From positions 5,306,329 to 5,370,328 of the forward strand of contig OZ024794.1 in NCBI GenBank assembly GCA_964017045.1: a stretch of DNA of 64,000 bases. Reading direction: 5' to 3'. The stretch comes from Omphiscola glabra. Lineage: Eukaryota > Mollusca > Gastropoda > Lymnaeidae. Positions within the stretch are counted from its first letter, which is position 1. The number at the start of each line of letters is the position of its first letter. Made by a program: the position numbers and the translations under genes. Positions 57,901-63,376 of this stretch are shown piece by piece. The notes beneath the pieces were generated by a model. The model was not told the origin of the DNA, ran no database searches, and worked only from the letters and a program-made list of their open reading frames with translations.

Positions 57901-60604
57901 CAGCAACCAACAATTCTACTCGTCCGAAAACCAATGGCGATATCAAAACAGCCAACAGAAATCAACTCGGCTTCAGAAATTATCAACCATCTTGAGAAAA
58001 CAAATCCGTTAAATCAGGGCCGATCAATGTTCCCTTTAAGCTGCGCGGCCGCGCAGCTACCTCATAGATGCCGCGCAGCAGTTTTGAGCATCCGCGCAGC
58101 AGATGTTTATACAAATATATTCGAACTATGCAAAGTAAAACTTTGCATGTAACTTTATGATTTTGCGCACGAACCAGCAAACCTTAGAGGGAACATTGGG
58201 GCCGACCGTAACAATTGCGGGGCCCTATGCAAAACGGATTGCGCGGGGCCCATTGTGGGTAGAGGATAAGGATAATAATTGAAAATTACGATTTTGTAAT
58301 AGAAAATAAATTCGGGGCGGAGCCTATGAAAGTGCGGGGCCCATTGCGGCCGCATAGGTTGCGGTGGCCTAAGGCTGGCCCTCAGTGAACTCTCTCGAAC
58401 AAAACGTCTAGACTGTTTGAAATGCCGACGTACACTCAAAAACCTACATACACACCTCCCAGTTAATCTGACAGCACAATGGTTCACCTGAACACTTGAA
58501 GAATCTGACAGCACAATGGTTCACCTGAACACTTGAAGTATCTGACAGCACAATGGTTCACTTCAACACTTGAACAATCTGGGCGCAATGGTTAATCAGA
58601 AGACTTATCACGTACCAATTTCATAGCAACTAAAACTCAAGACCAAATCTGCCAGGATTGAAAACTATATGAAAGATGTATTGAAAACTATATGTAAGAT
58701 GTATTTAAAACAAATGTGCGCTTCTTTAACAATAAAAGTATTTTTTCTTAAAATCTTTTGGTTTTCTTTGAATAATTCCTTTAAAAATTGTATGCTCACA
58801 TATATGACATACGGAGCTAGTGCCTTACAAAAACATAACCGTGCTTGCAAAAGTTCTAATGACATTCCACGTTCCGCACACAGATGGCCAGCATTGATCT
58901 CTTAATGAATGCTACTAGTGTTGAAACCGTTCATACGTGACACTACAGGCAGACATGAAAGACGGCGATATTGGATCTTGTTACCACTGGGTAGGGTACA
59001 TTCTATTTAACATGAAGATAAAAGATCAGCCTATTGTTAAAAAAACGCAACACAACGCATATAAAGGACGCGAAAAAATTATCAATGTTGACATCTGCGG
59101 TCTGCTTCATTTAATTAAACAAATGTTTAATACTAGGGCTAAGCCGGGTGCAATTCTTTGAGAAAATACCCGGTGAATCCAGAAAAAGTTAACTTCTCAT
59201 TTTCTATCATATGCAATGAAATCTACTGCCCTATGTCGTAGTGAGTGTACACTGCCCTAGGTCCTAGTTAGAGTGTACTGCCCTATGTCGTAGTGAGAGT
59301 GTACTGCCCTATGCCGTAGTTAGAGTGCACTGTCATATGTCGTAGTGAGAGTGCATTGCCCTGTGTCGTAGTTAGAGTGCACTTCCATGTGTCGTCGTGA
59401 GAGTGCACTGCCCTATGTCGTAGTGAGAGTGTATTGCCCTATGTCGTAGTGAGAGTGCACTGCCCTATGTCGTAGTGAGAGTGTATTACCCTATGTCGTA
59501 GTGAGAGTGCACTGCCCTATGTCGTAGTGAGAGTGCATTGCCCTATGTCGTACTGAGAGTACACTGCCCTATGTCGTAGTTAGAGTGTACTGCCCTATGC
59601 CGTAGTTAGAGTGCACTGCCCTATGTCGAAGTGAGAGTGCATTGCCCAGTGTCGTAGAGAGAGTGCACTGCCCTATGTCGTAGTTAGAGTGCACTTCCCT
59701 GTGTCGTAGTGAGAGTGCACTTCCCTGTGTCGTCGTGAGAGTGCACTGCCCTATGTCGTAGTGAGAGTCTATTGCCCTATGTCGTAATGAGAATGTATTG
59801 CTTTATGTCGTAGTGAGAGTGTATTGCCCTATGTCGTAGTGAGAGTGTATTGCCCTATGTCGTAGTGAGAGTGCACTGCCCTATGTCGTTGTGAGAGTGT
59901 ATTGCCCTATGTCGTTGTGAGAGTGCACTGCCCTATGTCGTAGTGAGAGTGTATTGCCCTATGTCGTAGTGAGAGTGTATTGCCCTATGTCGTAGTGAGA
60001 GTGTATTGCCCTATGTCGTAGTGAGAGTGTATTGCCCTATGTCGTATTTAGAGTGCACGGCACAATGTCGTCGTGAGAGTGCACTGCCCCATGTCGTAGT
60101 GAGAGTGCACTGCCCTATGTCGTAGTGAGAGTGCATAGCCTTATGTCGTAGTGAGAGTGCACTGCCCTATGTCGTAGTGAGAGTGCATTGCCCTATGTCG
60201 TAGTTAGAGTGCACTGCCCTATGTCGTAGTGAGAGTGCACTGCCCTATGTCATAGTGAGAGTGCATTGCCCTATGTCGTAGTTAGAGTGCACTGCCCTAT
60301 GCCGTAGTGAGAGTGCATTGCCCTATGTCGTAGTGAGAGTGCACTGTCTTCGTCAACCGTTTGTGTCAAGATATAACCCTCAGGTATGTACAGACAGTTG
60401 CCAGATTCCGGAATAGAGATGACGTTGTACAAATACAAGTCGACAGAGAAGATACCGTCGTTCATTTAGTAGCAAAGTGTTACGAAACAACAGTCGCAGT
60501 GTAACGAAAATAGCAATACCTTCCTGTACCAGTTACGGAAAAGGCGCACACATGCCCGAAAGGAAAGGACGTCCCATGAACCACTTCTGAGGGATGTATT
60601 GCCC
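36074..60604 (-). CDS. CNBD2-like protein with two cyclic-nucleotide-binding domains, 14 exons, 5' end missing
   Basis: Minus-strand exons, in transcript order: 60604-60520, 56205-56097, 55047-54960, 54682-54516, 53729-53602, 52290-52109, 51145-51109, 50683-50471, 47883-47872, 45555-45400, 44492-43945, 43396-43210, 38028-37948, 36215-36111. All junctions are GT-AG and the reading phase is consistent throughout: 698 codons plus TGA. Residues about 66-192 form a cyclic-nucleotide-binding fold with VIIQQGDLGDRMYVLLRG and a phosphate-binding cassette FGEAALL..IRNATI (Glu157, Arg167). Residues about 205-340 form a second, degenerate fold (AGEVIGDVEVV, no cassette arginine). The remaining C-terminal half is charged and low in complexity. 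The family is known from animal ciliated and sperm cells (CNBD2/CRIS binds cAMP); function here is inferred from the domains. The start exon and promoter were not found. Another ciliary cyclic-nucleotide-binding protein is the alternative. The feature end includes the poly(A) signal. Confidence 0.8.
36111..36215 (-). CDS. CNBD2-like gene, terminal exon with stop
   Basis: After a TTCTTAACAG acceptor, 34 codons (VTNHEHVRHHMLPEIQSSG ... SPSPSH) then TGA. It joins the previous exon in phase 0. An AATAAA lies 32 bases past the stop. Confidence 0.75.
   Translation of the reverse strand: MTNHEHVRHHMLPEIQSSGIRHLTSAVISPSPSH
36470..37280. repeat. 22-bp minisatellite with a TATATAAG in every unit
   Basis: About 36 copies of GAGGGAGTATATAAGAGTACGT, alternating ACGTGAGGG and AGGTAAGGG forms. 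It lies in the last intron of the CNBD2-like gene. Confidence 0.95.
37490..37775. repeat. 42-bp minisatellite (GACAGAGGAGTGGTGTTGTG type)
   Basis: About seven copies in the same last intron. Confidence 0.92.
37948..38028 (-). CDS. CNBD2-like gene, penultimate exon
   Basis: An 81-bp, 27-codon exon after TTTCTTACAG with donor GTAAAT. It reads DGVALTKPGGKVFVRKMICP and ends NSPFK. Phase is 0 on both sides. Confidence 0.8.
38029..38660. other. Intronic unique sequence
   Basis: Intron 12 of the CNBD2-like gene directly upstream of its 81-bp exon. No other feature seen. Confidence 0.5.
38664..39490. repeat. 30-bp minisatellite (GACAGTCAACCAAGACCCCC type)
   Basis: About 28 copies of GACAGTCAACCAAGACCCCC plus TCCCACTATT, near-perfect to 39120 and decaying after. 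Thirty bases is ten codons, so both strands are open (TVNQDPLPLL; GRGSWLTVSS). One unit also occurs twice in the 31-bp satellite at 24 kb. Confidence 0.95.
39491..40512. other. Intronic sequence, possible unclassified dispersed repeat
   Basis: About 39860-40000 has a compact non-repetitive stretch (GCTCATTGACCCACTTTCC, AAGCTGAAACTTGGCATATG), and both it and 40200-40290 end in a phrase like TTTTCAGCCCC. They may be pieces of an unclassified element. No gene seen. Confidence 0.3.
40513..40688. mobile_element. Short DNA transposon copy with CAGTGGCGTAGG / CTACGCCCCTG ends
   Basis: The ends CAGTGGCGTAGGAATG and AGCTACGCCCCTG are imperfect inverted repeats. The interior differs from the three 170-198-bp MITEs. 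No clear target duplication, so an older or different family. Confidence 0.6.
41233..41320. repeat. 20-bp repeat (CCACCACATGGATAGGGCCA type)
   Basis: Four copies of CCACCACATGGATAGGGCCATGT-like sequence. Confidence 0.85.
41321..41860 (-). other. GC-rich unidentified segment, open in pieces on minus strand
   Basis: Denser and more GC-rich than its surroundings. Minus-strand frames include GDRNAMRIAQSMARPVDRH and WLQETVACTLATPRTTT. They need frame changes to join. I recognise no family; a decayed mobile element is the likeliest explanation. Confidence 0.3.
41945..42185. repeat. 29-bp minisatellite (GTGACATCATTTACTGTGTG type)
   Basis: About eight copies with TCCACCATT or TTCACCATT. Confidence 0.92.
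42186..42684. other. AT-rich intronic sequence, nothing recognised
   Basis: No repeat or coding signal seen. Confidence 0.45.
42685..43090 (+). pseudogene. Non-LTR retrotransposon 3' end (RTE-like reverse transcriptase tail)
   Basis: Plus-strand reading gives AELEMQIKAMKMRCSRGILG then YRDHITNEQIKERIR, a frame change, then LLTSVNKRKLQWYGHVTR, a stop, then GTTRGGRRRGRQRKRWED. This order (MRC.RRILGI.Y.DH.TN, RKL.W.GHV.R, GGRRRGRQ..RW) is the C-terminal end of RTE-like non-LTR reverse transcriptases. It finishes with an ATGATGATGATATAT tail, as such 3' ends do. It lacks the catalytic region and has several stops: a 5'-truncated dead copy in intron 12, opposite to the gene. Confidence 0.8.
43210..43396 (-). 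CDS. CNBD2-like gene, C-terminal exon
   Basis: A 187-bp exon after GCCACAG with donor GTAATT. It encodes FVDRPRDLHVQQESRLKK and LEGRVREFLTRHGSSSENPE, ending RYHVNIE. The first base completes the Thr codon from the previous exon. Confidence 0.85.
43605..43835. repeat. 19-bp minisatellite (CTACCTGGCATTAGGCAAT)
   Basis: About 11 copies in intron 11. Confidence 0.92.
43945..44492 (-). CDS. CNBD2-like gene, long disordered C-terminal exon
   Basis: A 548-bp exon after TTTATTTCCAG, donor GTAAGT. It begins TRRKMTRRQPRSRR and continues with about 160 residues rich in Glu, Gln, Ser, Pro and Thr without a recognisable fold, ending near SVRLPPLAKSELRKVERQ. It is the largest exon and probably a disordered tail. 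Confidence 0.85.
44601..44690. mobile_element. hAT end fragment (CAGTGGTTCTCAAAATGG)
   Basis: A hAT-type left end followed by G-rich sequence; no matching right end found. Possibly a truncated copy. Confidence 0.4.
44755..44940. repeat. 33-bp minisatellite (CAGCAGATCAAGACTCGTGC type)
   Basis: About six copies in intron 10. Eleven codons long, hence a short Arg/Ser/His frame. Confidence 0.9.
45150..45395. repeat. Diverged ACC/AAGTAACC repeat (~12- and 21-bp)
   Basis: A run of GACCACCAAAGTAACCACCG-like words, all multiples of 3, in intron 10 just before the donor of exon 45555-45400. Confidence 0.85.
45400..45555 (-). CDS. CNBD2-like gene, helical exon after second CNB domain
   Basis: A 156-bp (52-codon) exon after CCCCCAAAG with donor GTAGGA. 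It encodes IRHLLEKFRNGEAELIEP and a strongly basic helix, MKDRARIRANVRKRE. Phase is 0 on both sides. Confidence 0.85.
45760..46385. repeat. 26-bp minisatellite (GGTGATATCCACCTACTGCA type)
   Basis: About 24 copies in intron 9. A GATATC form on the left becomes GACATC on the right. Confidence 0.95.
46425..47380. repeat. ~15-bp G-rich minisatellite with TTTAGGG (GGGCAGCGGTGTTTA)
   Basis: About 63 copies, 14-16 bases each, in intron 9. The plus strand is G-rich. Confidence 0.93.
47381..47870. other. Unique intronic sequence next to the microexon
   Basis: About 490 bases of complex sequence between two arrays. Only the putative 12-nt microexon at its right edge was recognised. Confidence 0.4.
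47872..47883 (-). CDS. CNBD2-like gene, putative 12-nt microexon (EKLE)
   Basis: Twelve bases encoding Glu-Lys-Leu-Glu between a strong TCTCTCTTTCAG acceptor and GTTAGAG. Both flanking exons end and begin in phase 0, so inclusion or skipping keeps frame. The four residues extend the helix VMRQKVK-EKLE-IRHLLEKF. It lies at the edge of the 25-bp array. Transcript evidence is needed. Confidence 0.4.
47890..49870. repeat. 25-bp minisatellite (GAGAGACAGGTTTAGATTAAGAACT)
   Basis: About 79 copies in intron 8. Variants ACAAGTTTACATT and ACATGTTTATAATA are concentrated on the left; the right third is almost uniform. Confidence 0.95.
50025..50400. repeat. TCTG/CCTG microsatellite block
   Basis: Tetranucleotide tract CTGTCTGTCTGCCTGCCTG, ending in CTAT/ATAT repeats, in intron 8. 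Cys-rich and Arg/Gln-rich frames over it are artefacts. Confidence 0.95.
50471..50683 (-). CDS. CNBD2-like gene, second CNB domain, degenerate cassette
   Basis: A 213-bp (71-codon) exon after GGTTACAG with donor GTTAGT. It reads VYLCCVQAGEVIGDVEVV, then TVTCTEDTVTYRLDAKNLER. The cassette position has IGD instead of FGE, and GTYAST where the PRxA arginine would be. It probably does not bind a cyclic nucleotide in the usual way. This pattern (GDVE..CTEDT) is what I associate with the second domain of CNBD2-type proteins. Confidence 0.88.
51109..51145 (-). CDS. CNBD2-like gene, 37-nt exon (second CNB domain)
   Basis: A short exon with a strong GTAAGT donor. It supplies SSIYPTKSSKIM between FFIL and KPSVDRRVYLCC and restores frame between two well-supported exons, which do not join in phase directly. 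The acceptor CTAAAG is plain; a nearby ATCTAG would put a stop codon in the joined frame. Confidence 0.55.
51240..51572. repeat. 28-bp minisatellite (ACATACGTTAAAATGTTATA type)
   Basis: About 12 nearly identical copies in intron 6. Confidence 0.95.
51848..51977. repeat. GATA microsatellite
   Basis: About 30 GATA units, with GACA units at the left. Confidence 0.97.
52109..52290 (-). CDS. CNBD2-like gene, start of second CNB domain
   Basis: A 182-bp exon after TTGACAG. It encodes LFARMSSKFKRLLQLSLRKV and then SAVCRQGTPATSLFFIL, a second CNB fold with RQG replacing QGD. The donor is a weak GTCAGA, but it is the one that keeps frame with the 37-nt exon below. Confidence 0.78.
52520..52672. repeat. 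75-bp duplication, two copies
   Basis: Two copies starting CCTCATGTTTTCCCT, each holding GATAACAAGCCCAGAACAAG, in intron 5. Confidence 0.9.
53401..53645 (-). repeat. 49-bp tandem repeat of an exon 3' end with its splice donor
   Basis: Five copies at exactly 49 bases (53401, 53450, 53499, 53548, 53597). The rightmost copy is the real end of exon 53729-53602 plus five intron bases; the other four lie downstream in the intron. Each carries AAG followed by GTAAC on the minus strand, that is a duplicated splice donor. Confidence 0.93.
53602..53729 (-). CDS. CNBD2-like gene, phosphate-binding cassette exon
   Basis: A 128-bp exon after TCCTCAG, ending AAG before GTAACT. It carries FGEAALL and IRNATI, that is the Glu and Arg that contact the cyclic nucleotide in functional domains, and ends in LMVIDQALFDKALK. 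The last 44 bases and the donor are repeated four more times directly downstream in the intron (see the 49-bp repeat). Confidence 0.92.
53825..54005. mobile_element. Second SPIN-like hAT copy, 181 bp
   Basis: Starts AAGTGGTTCTCAACC and ends GTTAAGAAACCACTG. Interior words TACAGTTCTTCATTTTGTGG and AACCATAAAATTACGTTCG are the reverse complement of the layout in the 26876 copy. Flanks CCCTAGAT and CCCTCGTT match in 6 of 8 positions, a decayed target duplication. It lies in intron 4 and contains a 13-C run. Confidence 0.75.
54175..54470. repeat. ~13-bp minisatellite (ACACTTCAACAAG)
   Basis: About 22 copies in mixed forms with GAAAATTTAAGA blocks, in intron 4. Confidence 0.92.
54516..54682 (-). 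CDS. CNBD2-like gene, first CNB domain, middle
   Basis: A 167-bp exon encoding MYVLLRGSSLVYID, then about 40 polar, Gly/Arg/Lys-rich residues inserted between the beta strands, then KFIMKY. The donor is GTAGGT. The trailing G joins AT of the next exon to make Asp. The insertion is longer than in a minimal CNB domain. Confidence 0.88.
54796..54860. repeat. CATTCAGT short repeat
   Basis: About seven copies of an 8-mer in intron 3. Confidence 0.9.
54960..55047 (-). CDS. CNBD2-like gene, first CNB domain, strands 1-3
   Basis: An 88-bp exon between a TTGTACAG acceptor and a GTAGGT donor. It encodes ELLDIVKYCQYQ and VIIQQGDLGD, the QGD.GD signature of cyclic-nucleotide-binding folds. The final CG joins C of the next exon to give Arg in GDRMYV. 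Confidence 0.88.
55490..56090. repeat. ~44-bp minisatellite (CTATCATTAGTTGTACTTGT type)
   Basis: About 14 copies in intron 2. The last four are near-identical, and the array runs up to the donor of exon 56205-56097. Confidence 0.93.
56097..56205 (-). CDS. CNBD2-like gene, exon leading into first CNB domain
   Basis: A 109-bp exon encoding SKPSSHREEEDIEAFLPWLR and then RRVAILRTINT, the linker before the CNB domain. The donor GTACGT is good. The last base C plus GA of the next exon makes the Arg codon that precedes ELLDIVKYC. The acceptor CCAG lacks a good pyrimidine tract; the open frame continues upstream to an in-frame ATG at about 56229, so an alternative exon start or an internal translation start is possible. 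Confidence 0.75.
56206..56895. other. Unique intronic sequence with possible SINE head
   Basis: Mostly unique. Minus-strand GTCGGTTCGAGCTTCATC at about 56685-56702 resembles a Pol III B-box, with GGTGGGCTACTGACAG about 50 bases before it. This could be a tRNA-derived SINE head; the evidence is thin. Confidence 0.25.
56900..57882. repeat. 28-bp minisatellite (TTTAATAGTGACTGTGTTAA type)
   Basis: About 35 copies with ATATGTGT or ATTTGTGT endings, in intron 1. Confidence 0.95.
58015..58382. mobile_element. Outer short DNA transposon, interrupted (CAGGGCCGA ... CTGGCCCT)
   Basis: The left end CAGGGCCGA is followed by an insert and resumes at GGGCCGACCGTAACAATTGC. The right end is AAGGCTGGCCCT. 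The interior is rich in GCGGGGCCC. No clear outer target duplication. Confidence 0.55.
58025..58198. mobile_element. Inner hAT-type MITE nested in the outer element
   Basis: Begins CAATGTTCCCTTTAAGCTGC and ends CCTTAGAGGGAACATTG, inverted. The flanks GGGCCGAT (58017-58024) and GGGCCGAC (58199-58206) are an 8-bp duplication of the outer element's own end. Confidence 0.8.
58465..58600. repeat. 37-bp repeat (TCTGACAGCACAATGGTTCA type)
   Basis: Three good copies and one diverged copy in intron 1. Confidence 0.88.
58862..58932. repeat. Single diverged copy of the 43-bp unit of 61.1-61.5 kb plus its right flank
   Basis: ACACAGATGGCCAGCATTGATC, then CTAGTGTTGAAACCGTT, parallels the last unit and flank at about 61436-61492. 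It is an unamplified relative of that array. Confidence 0.75.
59220..60352. repeat. 26-bp minisatellite (CCCTATGTCGTAGTGAGAGT type)
   Basis: About 43 copies in intron 1, alternating GCACTG and GTATTG at the unit end. Confidence 0.95.
60520..60604 (-). CDS. CNBD2-like gene, most upstream exon found
   Basis: An 85-bp exon after a TTTTCAG acceptor, ending at AAG before GTATTG. In the chosen frame it reads FRACVRLFRNWYRK at its end, the basic and aromatic helix usual just before the first cyclic-nucleotide-binding domain in this family. It starts with one base of a split codon, so at least one more coding exon lies upstream and was not located. Joining to the 56.2-kb exon is phase-compatible, but a small exon in the 4.3-kb intron cannot be excluded. 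Confidence 0.6.
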
Positions 60605-61124
60605 CTGAAAAGATATGTGAAAAAAATAGACGTTTAAAAAAAAAAAAGTTCCTTTCAAAAGAAACGAAAACAACCTATTTACCGGAGTTCAGACGTCACA
60701 CATGACGTCACACATGAAGCACATTACTTGACATTCTTTTGGTCACTCAGTGCTATTAATAATAACAAGTGGCTGTGACGGGGCGGTTTTGAAGAGGAAG
60801 CAGGACGCAGCAAAAGCCATATTATATATATATATATATATTTATACATATACATGAGATAACTGTTATAGCTGAAAGATTCTATCCACTGTATATACAC
60901 CAACCTAATAGACATGCGGTTGGATAATATCCATGGCCGGAATTTATGATATCAATTATAATACCATGGGTCTATTTAGGACCTGGGGTCACGGTGACAT
61001 TATGCTGCAAGGGTTAACTCTAGGGCTTTAGAACCGCCGTGTGCCTAGACTGAGGGGATTATATGCAGTCAATCATTTAAAGACTAATCATATTTTGAAT
61101 GTAAATCTTCTCATTGTATTCGCC

Positions 61125-61475
61125 ATTCCACGCACAGATGGCCCGCACTGATCTTTGTAGGAATGCCATTCCACGCACAGATGGCCCGCACTGATCTCTG
61201 TAGGAATGCCATACCACGCACAGATGCCCCCCACTGATCTCTGTAGGAATGCCATTCCACGCACAGATGGCCCGCACTGATCTCTGTAGGAATGCCATAC
61301 CACGCACAGATGCCCCCCCCCCCCACTGATCTCTGTAGGAATGCCATTCCATGCACAGATGGCCCGCACTGATCTCGGTAGGAATGCCATTCCACGCACA
61401 GATGACCCCCACTGATCTCTGTAGGAATGCCATTCCACGCACAGATGGCCCGCACTGATCTCGGTAGGAATGTTT
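61125..61475. repeat. 43-bp minisatellite (CATTCCACGCACAGATGGCC type)
   Basis: About eight copies. One carries a 12-C run at about 61313. Confidence 0.93.
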
Positions 61476-61522
61476 CTAGTGTTGAAACGCTCTCCTAATA
61501 TTGTCATGCCGTTGCATTTCAA

Positions 61523-61642
61523 GATCCAACCAACCTTGTTCCACTATATCCTTCACACAGCAGATCCAACCAACCTTGTTCCACTATATCCTTCACACAG
61601 CAGATCCAACCAACTTTGTTCCACTATATCCTTCACACAGCA
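61523..61642. repeat. 40-bp repeat, three copies (GATCCAACCAACCTTGTTCC type)
   Basis: Starts at 61523, 61563 and 61603. Confidence 0.93.
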
Positions 61643-61734
61643 TGAAAAATTCCTTCATTTATTTGCATATTTTCTAAAACAGTTTTTTTTTTTCCAGATA
61701 TTTTACATTTGAATCGACAGAATTTATGTTTTTA

Positions 61735-61758
61735 AAACACAACTAGGTTATTGGATGA
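61735..61758. repeat. Left 24-bp direct repeat of the RNase H retroelement
   Basis: AAACACAACTAGGTTATTGG plus ATGA, identical to 62881-62904. Probable target-site duplication. Confidence 0.85.
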
Positions 61759-61806
61759 CTTGGAAACACAACTAACTTACACACATATTCTGGTGATGGT
61801 CTGAGA

Positions 61807-62868
61807 TTACTCTCTTAGTAAATTGGCAATCAACTCCATCTGCTGAGAGTGCCATACAACATTTTCCTCACATAGGGTTCCCCGTCCGCCCTGGCCTACA
61901 CCGGAAGCTCCAGTGAGGGACATTCGGTCAACAGATGCGCCAGCGTTTCCGGGACCAGGTTGCAATGCCGGCAGGTAGGATCCCGATTGTTGTCTAGACG
62001 CCAGAAGTATGTGCCTATGGGGCAATGCTCGGTGCGCATTTGCGTCACTAAACTTTGCTGTTTGCGGCCTAATCCCAACCATGGGTCTTGTTTGCTAGGA
62101 GTCTGCAAGATGGAATAGACGCCTCTGGCGGTCGTATTGTCTGTCCACTGCCTGTATAACTTTTTCCTAAAATGATCCGCCAGCCAGTTCTTTATTCCCA
62201 ATCCAGTCATTGGTATTTCTGGCTGAGGCTGGTCAGCCCCGGTTTTCGCAAGAGTGTCTGCTTTCACATTGCCACTGATGTCGACGTGGCCTGGGATCCA
62301 TTGCACTGTTACCTTGCCTCCTAGTTCGCCGATTTTGCACACGTCATCAATGATGACGTCAACCACGTGAGTGGTACCCTGTCTCTTTCCCAAGATCTCG
62401 AGAGCAGATCTTGAGTCCGAGAACACGACCACATCGAGTCCCACAAGTTCATTTTCTCTCAGTGTGTGATACACGCTCTCCAGAGCCCTGTGTATAGCTT
62501 CAAGCTCCGCATCAAAGTTTGATGCTGTGGTCCCACAGGGTCCAGTGTATAGCTTCAAGCTCCGCATCAAAGTTTGATGATGTGGTCCCACAGGGTCCAG
62601 TGTATAGCTTCAAGCTCCGCATCAAAGTTTGATGCTGTGGTCCCACAGGGTCCAGTGTATAGCTTCAAGCTCCACATCAAAGTTTGATGCTGTGGTCCCA
62701 CAGGGTCCAGTGTATAGCTTCAAGCTCCGCATCAAAATTTGATGCTGTGGTCCCACAGGGTCCAGAGAGTTCCTGACTTTGTGCCCCCCCCCCCCCACAC
62801 TGGGTATAGTATGAGCGCACCATACCCAGCAGTACTTTCTCTCAGATTGGCCGATCCGTCCGTGAACA
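61807..62868 (-). pseudogene. RNase H plus zinc-knuckle remnant of a non-LTR retrotransposon
   Basis: Minus-strand reading shows in order VFTDGSANLRES (about 62868-62833; first catalytic Asp), FDAELEAIHRALE (Glu), DVVVFSDSRSALEIL (Asp), QWIPGHVDISGNVKADTLAK (His and Asp), then a helical linker and CRHCNLVPETLAHLLTECP, a CCHC-like knuckle. This order is that of the C-terminal RNase H and knuckle of I/Nimbus- or Jockey-type elements. The RNase H is split by four extra copies of a 55-bp piece (plus 220 bases, frame shifting) and by a 13-C run. A second frame change lies after ECPSL. No intact reverse transcriptase or endonuclease is present, so the copy is dead. Confidence 0.85.
62491..62765. 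repeat. 55-bp tandem repeat inside the RNase H coding region
   Basis: Five copies at exactly 55 bases (TGTATAGCTTCAAGCTCCGC at 62491, 62546, 62601, 62656, 62711). The unit covers the segment coding for TTASNFDAELEAIH. Confidence 0.95.
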
Positions 62869-62880
62869 CTTTCAATAACC

Positions 62881-62904
62881 AAACACAACTAGGTTATTGG
62901 ATGA
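62881..62904. repeat. Right 24-bp direct repeat of the RNase H retroelement
   Basis: Identical to 61735-61758. Confidence 0.85.
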
Positions 62905-63190
62905 GTTTAAACACAACTAGATTACTGGTGCAAAGAAAAACACCTTAAACATTTTGAGGACATTACACGAAATTGATGAACCAATTAATTTCTATTTTTC
63001 ACCTACTTCTGGCTAAACACCAAACTATAAATCAGAGTGGCATAGACAGACGTGGAAAATCATTGTCCAAGTTGACAGTATCCACAATTATGGATGTATG
63101 TAAAGTTGCTATGAGCTAAAAGTAGAGGATGTCAGCCATAACTGAATCGTATCTTATGGTAAACAAGCATTTTGTGACGTCAAATTTGTA
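62905..63190. other. Unique spacer, nothing recognised
   Basis: No repeat or coding signal. Confidence 0.4.
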
Positions 63191-63198
63191 GGCGTCAT

Positions 63199-63368
63199 CA
63201 GTGGCGTAGTGAGGGGGGGGCAAGGGGGGCATCATGCCCCGGGCGCTACTCACAAATAGGCGCCAAATGGTATATTTTACTATAATATTGTATGGTTTTC
63301 GAATAGGGGGGGGGGGGCGCTAAAAAGGGATTGTGCCCCGAGCGCGAGTTAAGCTCGCTACGCCACTG
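63199..63368. mobile_element. hAT-type MITE, copy 3
   Basis: The same family as 34262-34459 and 35206-35391. Exact 8-bp duplication GGCGTCAT at 63191-63198 and 63369-63376. Contains a 12-G run. Confidence 0.92.
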
Positions 63369-63376
63369 GGCGTCAT

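Larger units (their letters stand above)
61759..62880 (-). mobile_element. 5'-truncated non-LTR retrotransposon with RNase H (I/Nimbus-like)
   Basis: Bounded by 24-bp perfect direct repeats. On the minus strand it starts inside the RNase H domain (KVFTDGSA) and runs to the 3' end of the reading frame and a short 3' region, without a poly(A) tail. Internal 55-bp tandem copies disrupt it. It lies outside the found exons of the CNBD2-like gene and has the same orientation. Confidence 0.85.

Noticed and set aside
60271..60465. Possible coding exon MNDGIFSVDLYLYNVISIPE on the minus strand
   Set aside because: It runs into the 26-bp array, lacks a convincing acceptor and donor pair, and resembles no part of a CNB protein.
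61896..62591. Intact cellular RNase H gene
   Set aside because: The motif order with the CCHC knuckle, direct-repeat flanks, internal 55-bp copies and frame change identify a dead retroelement end.
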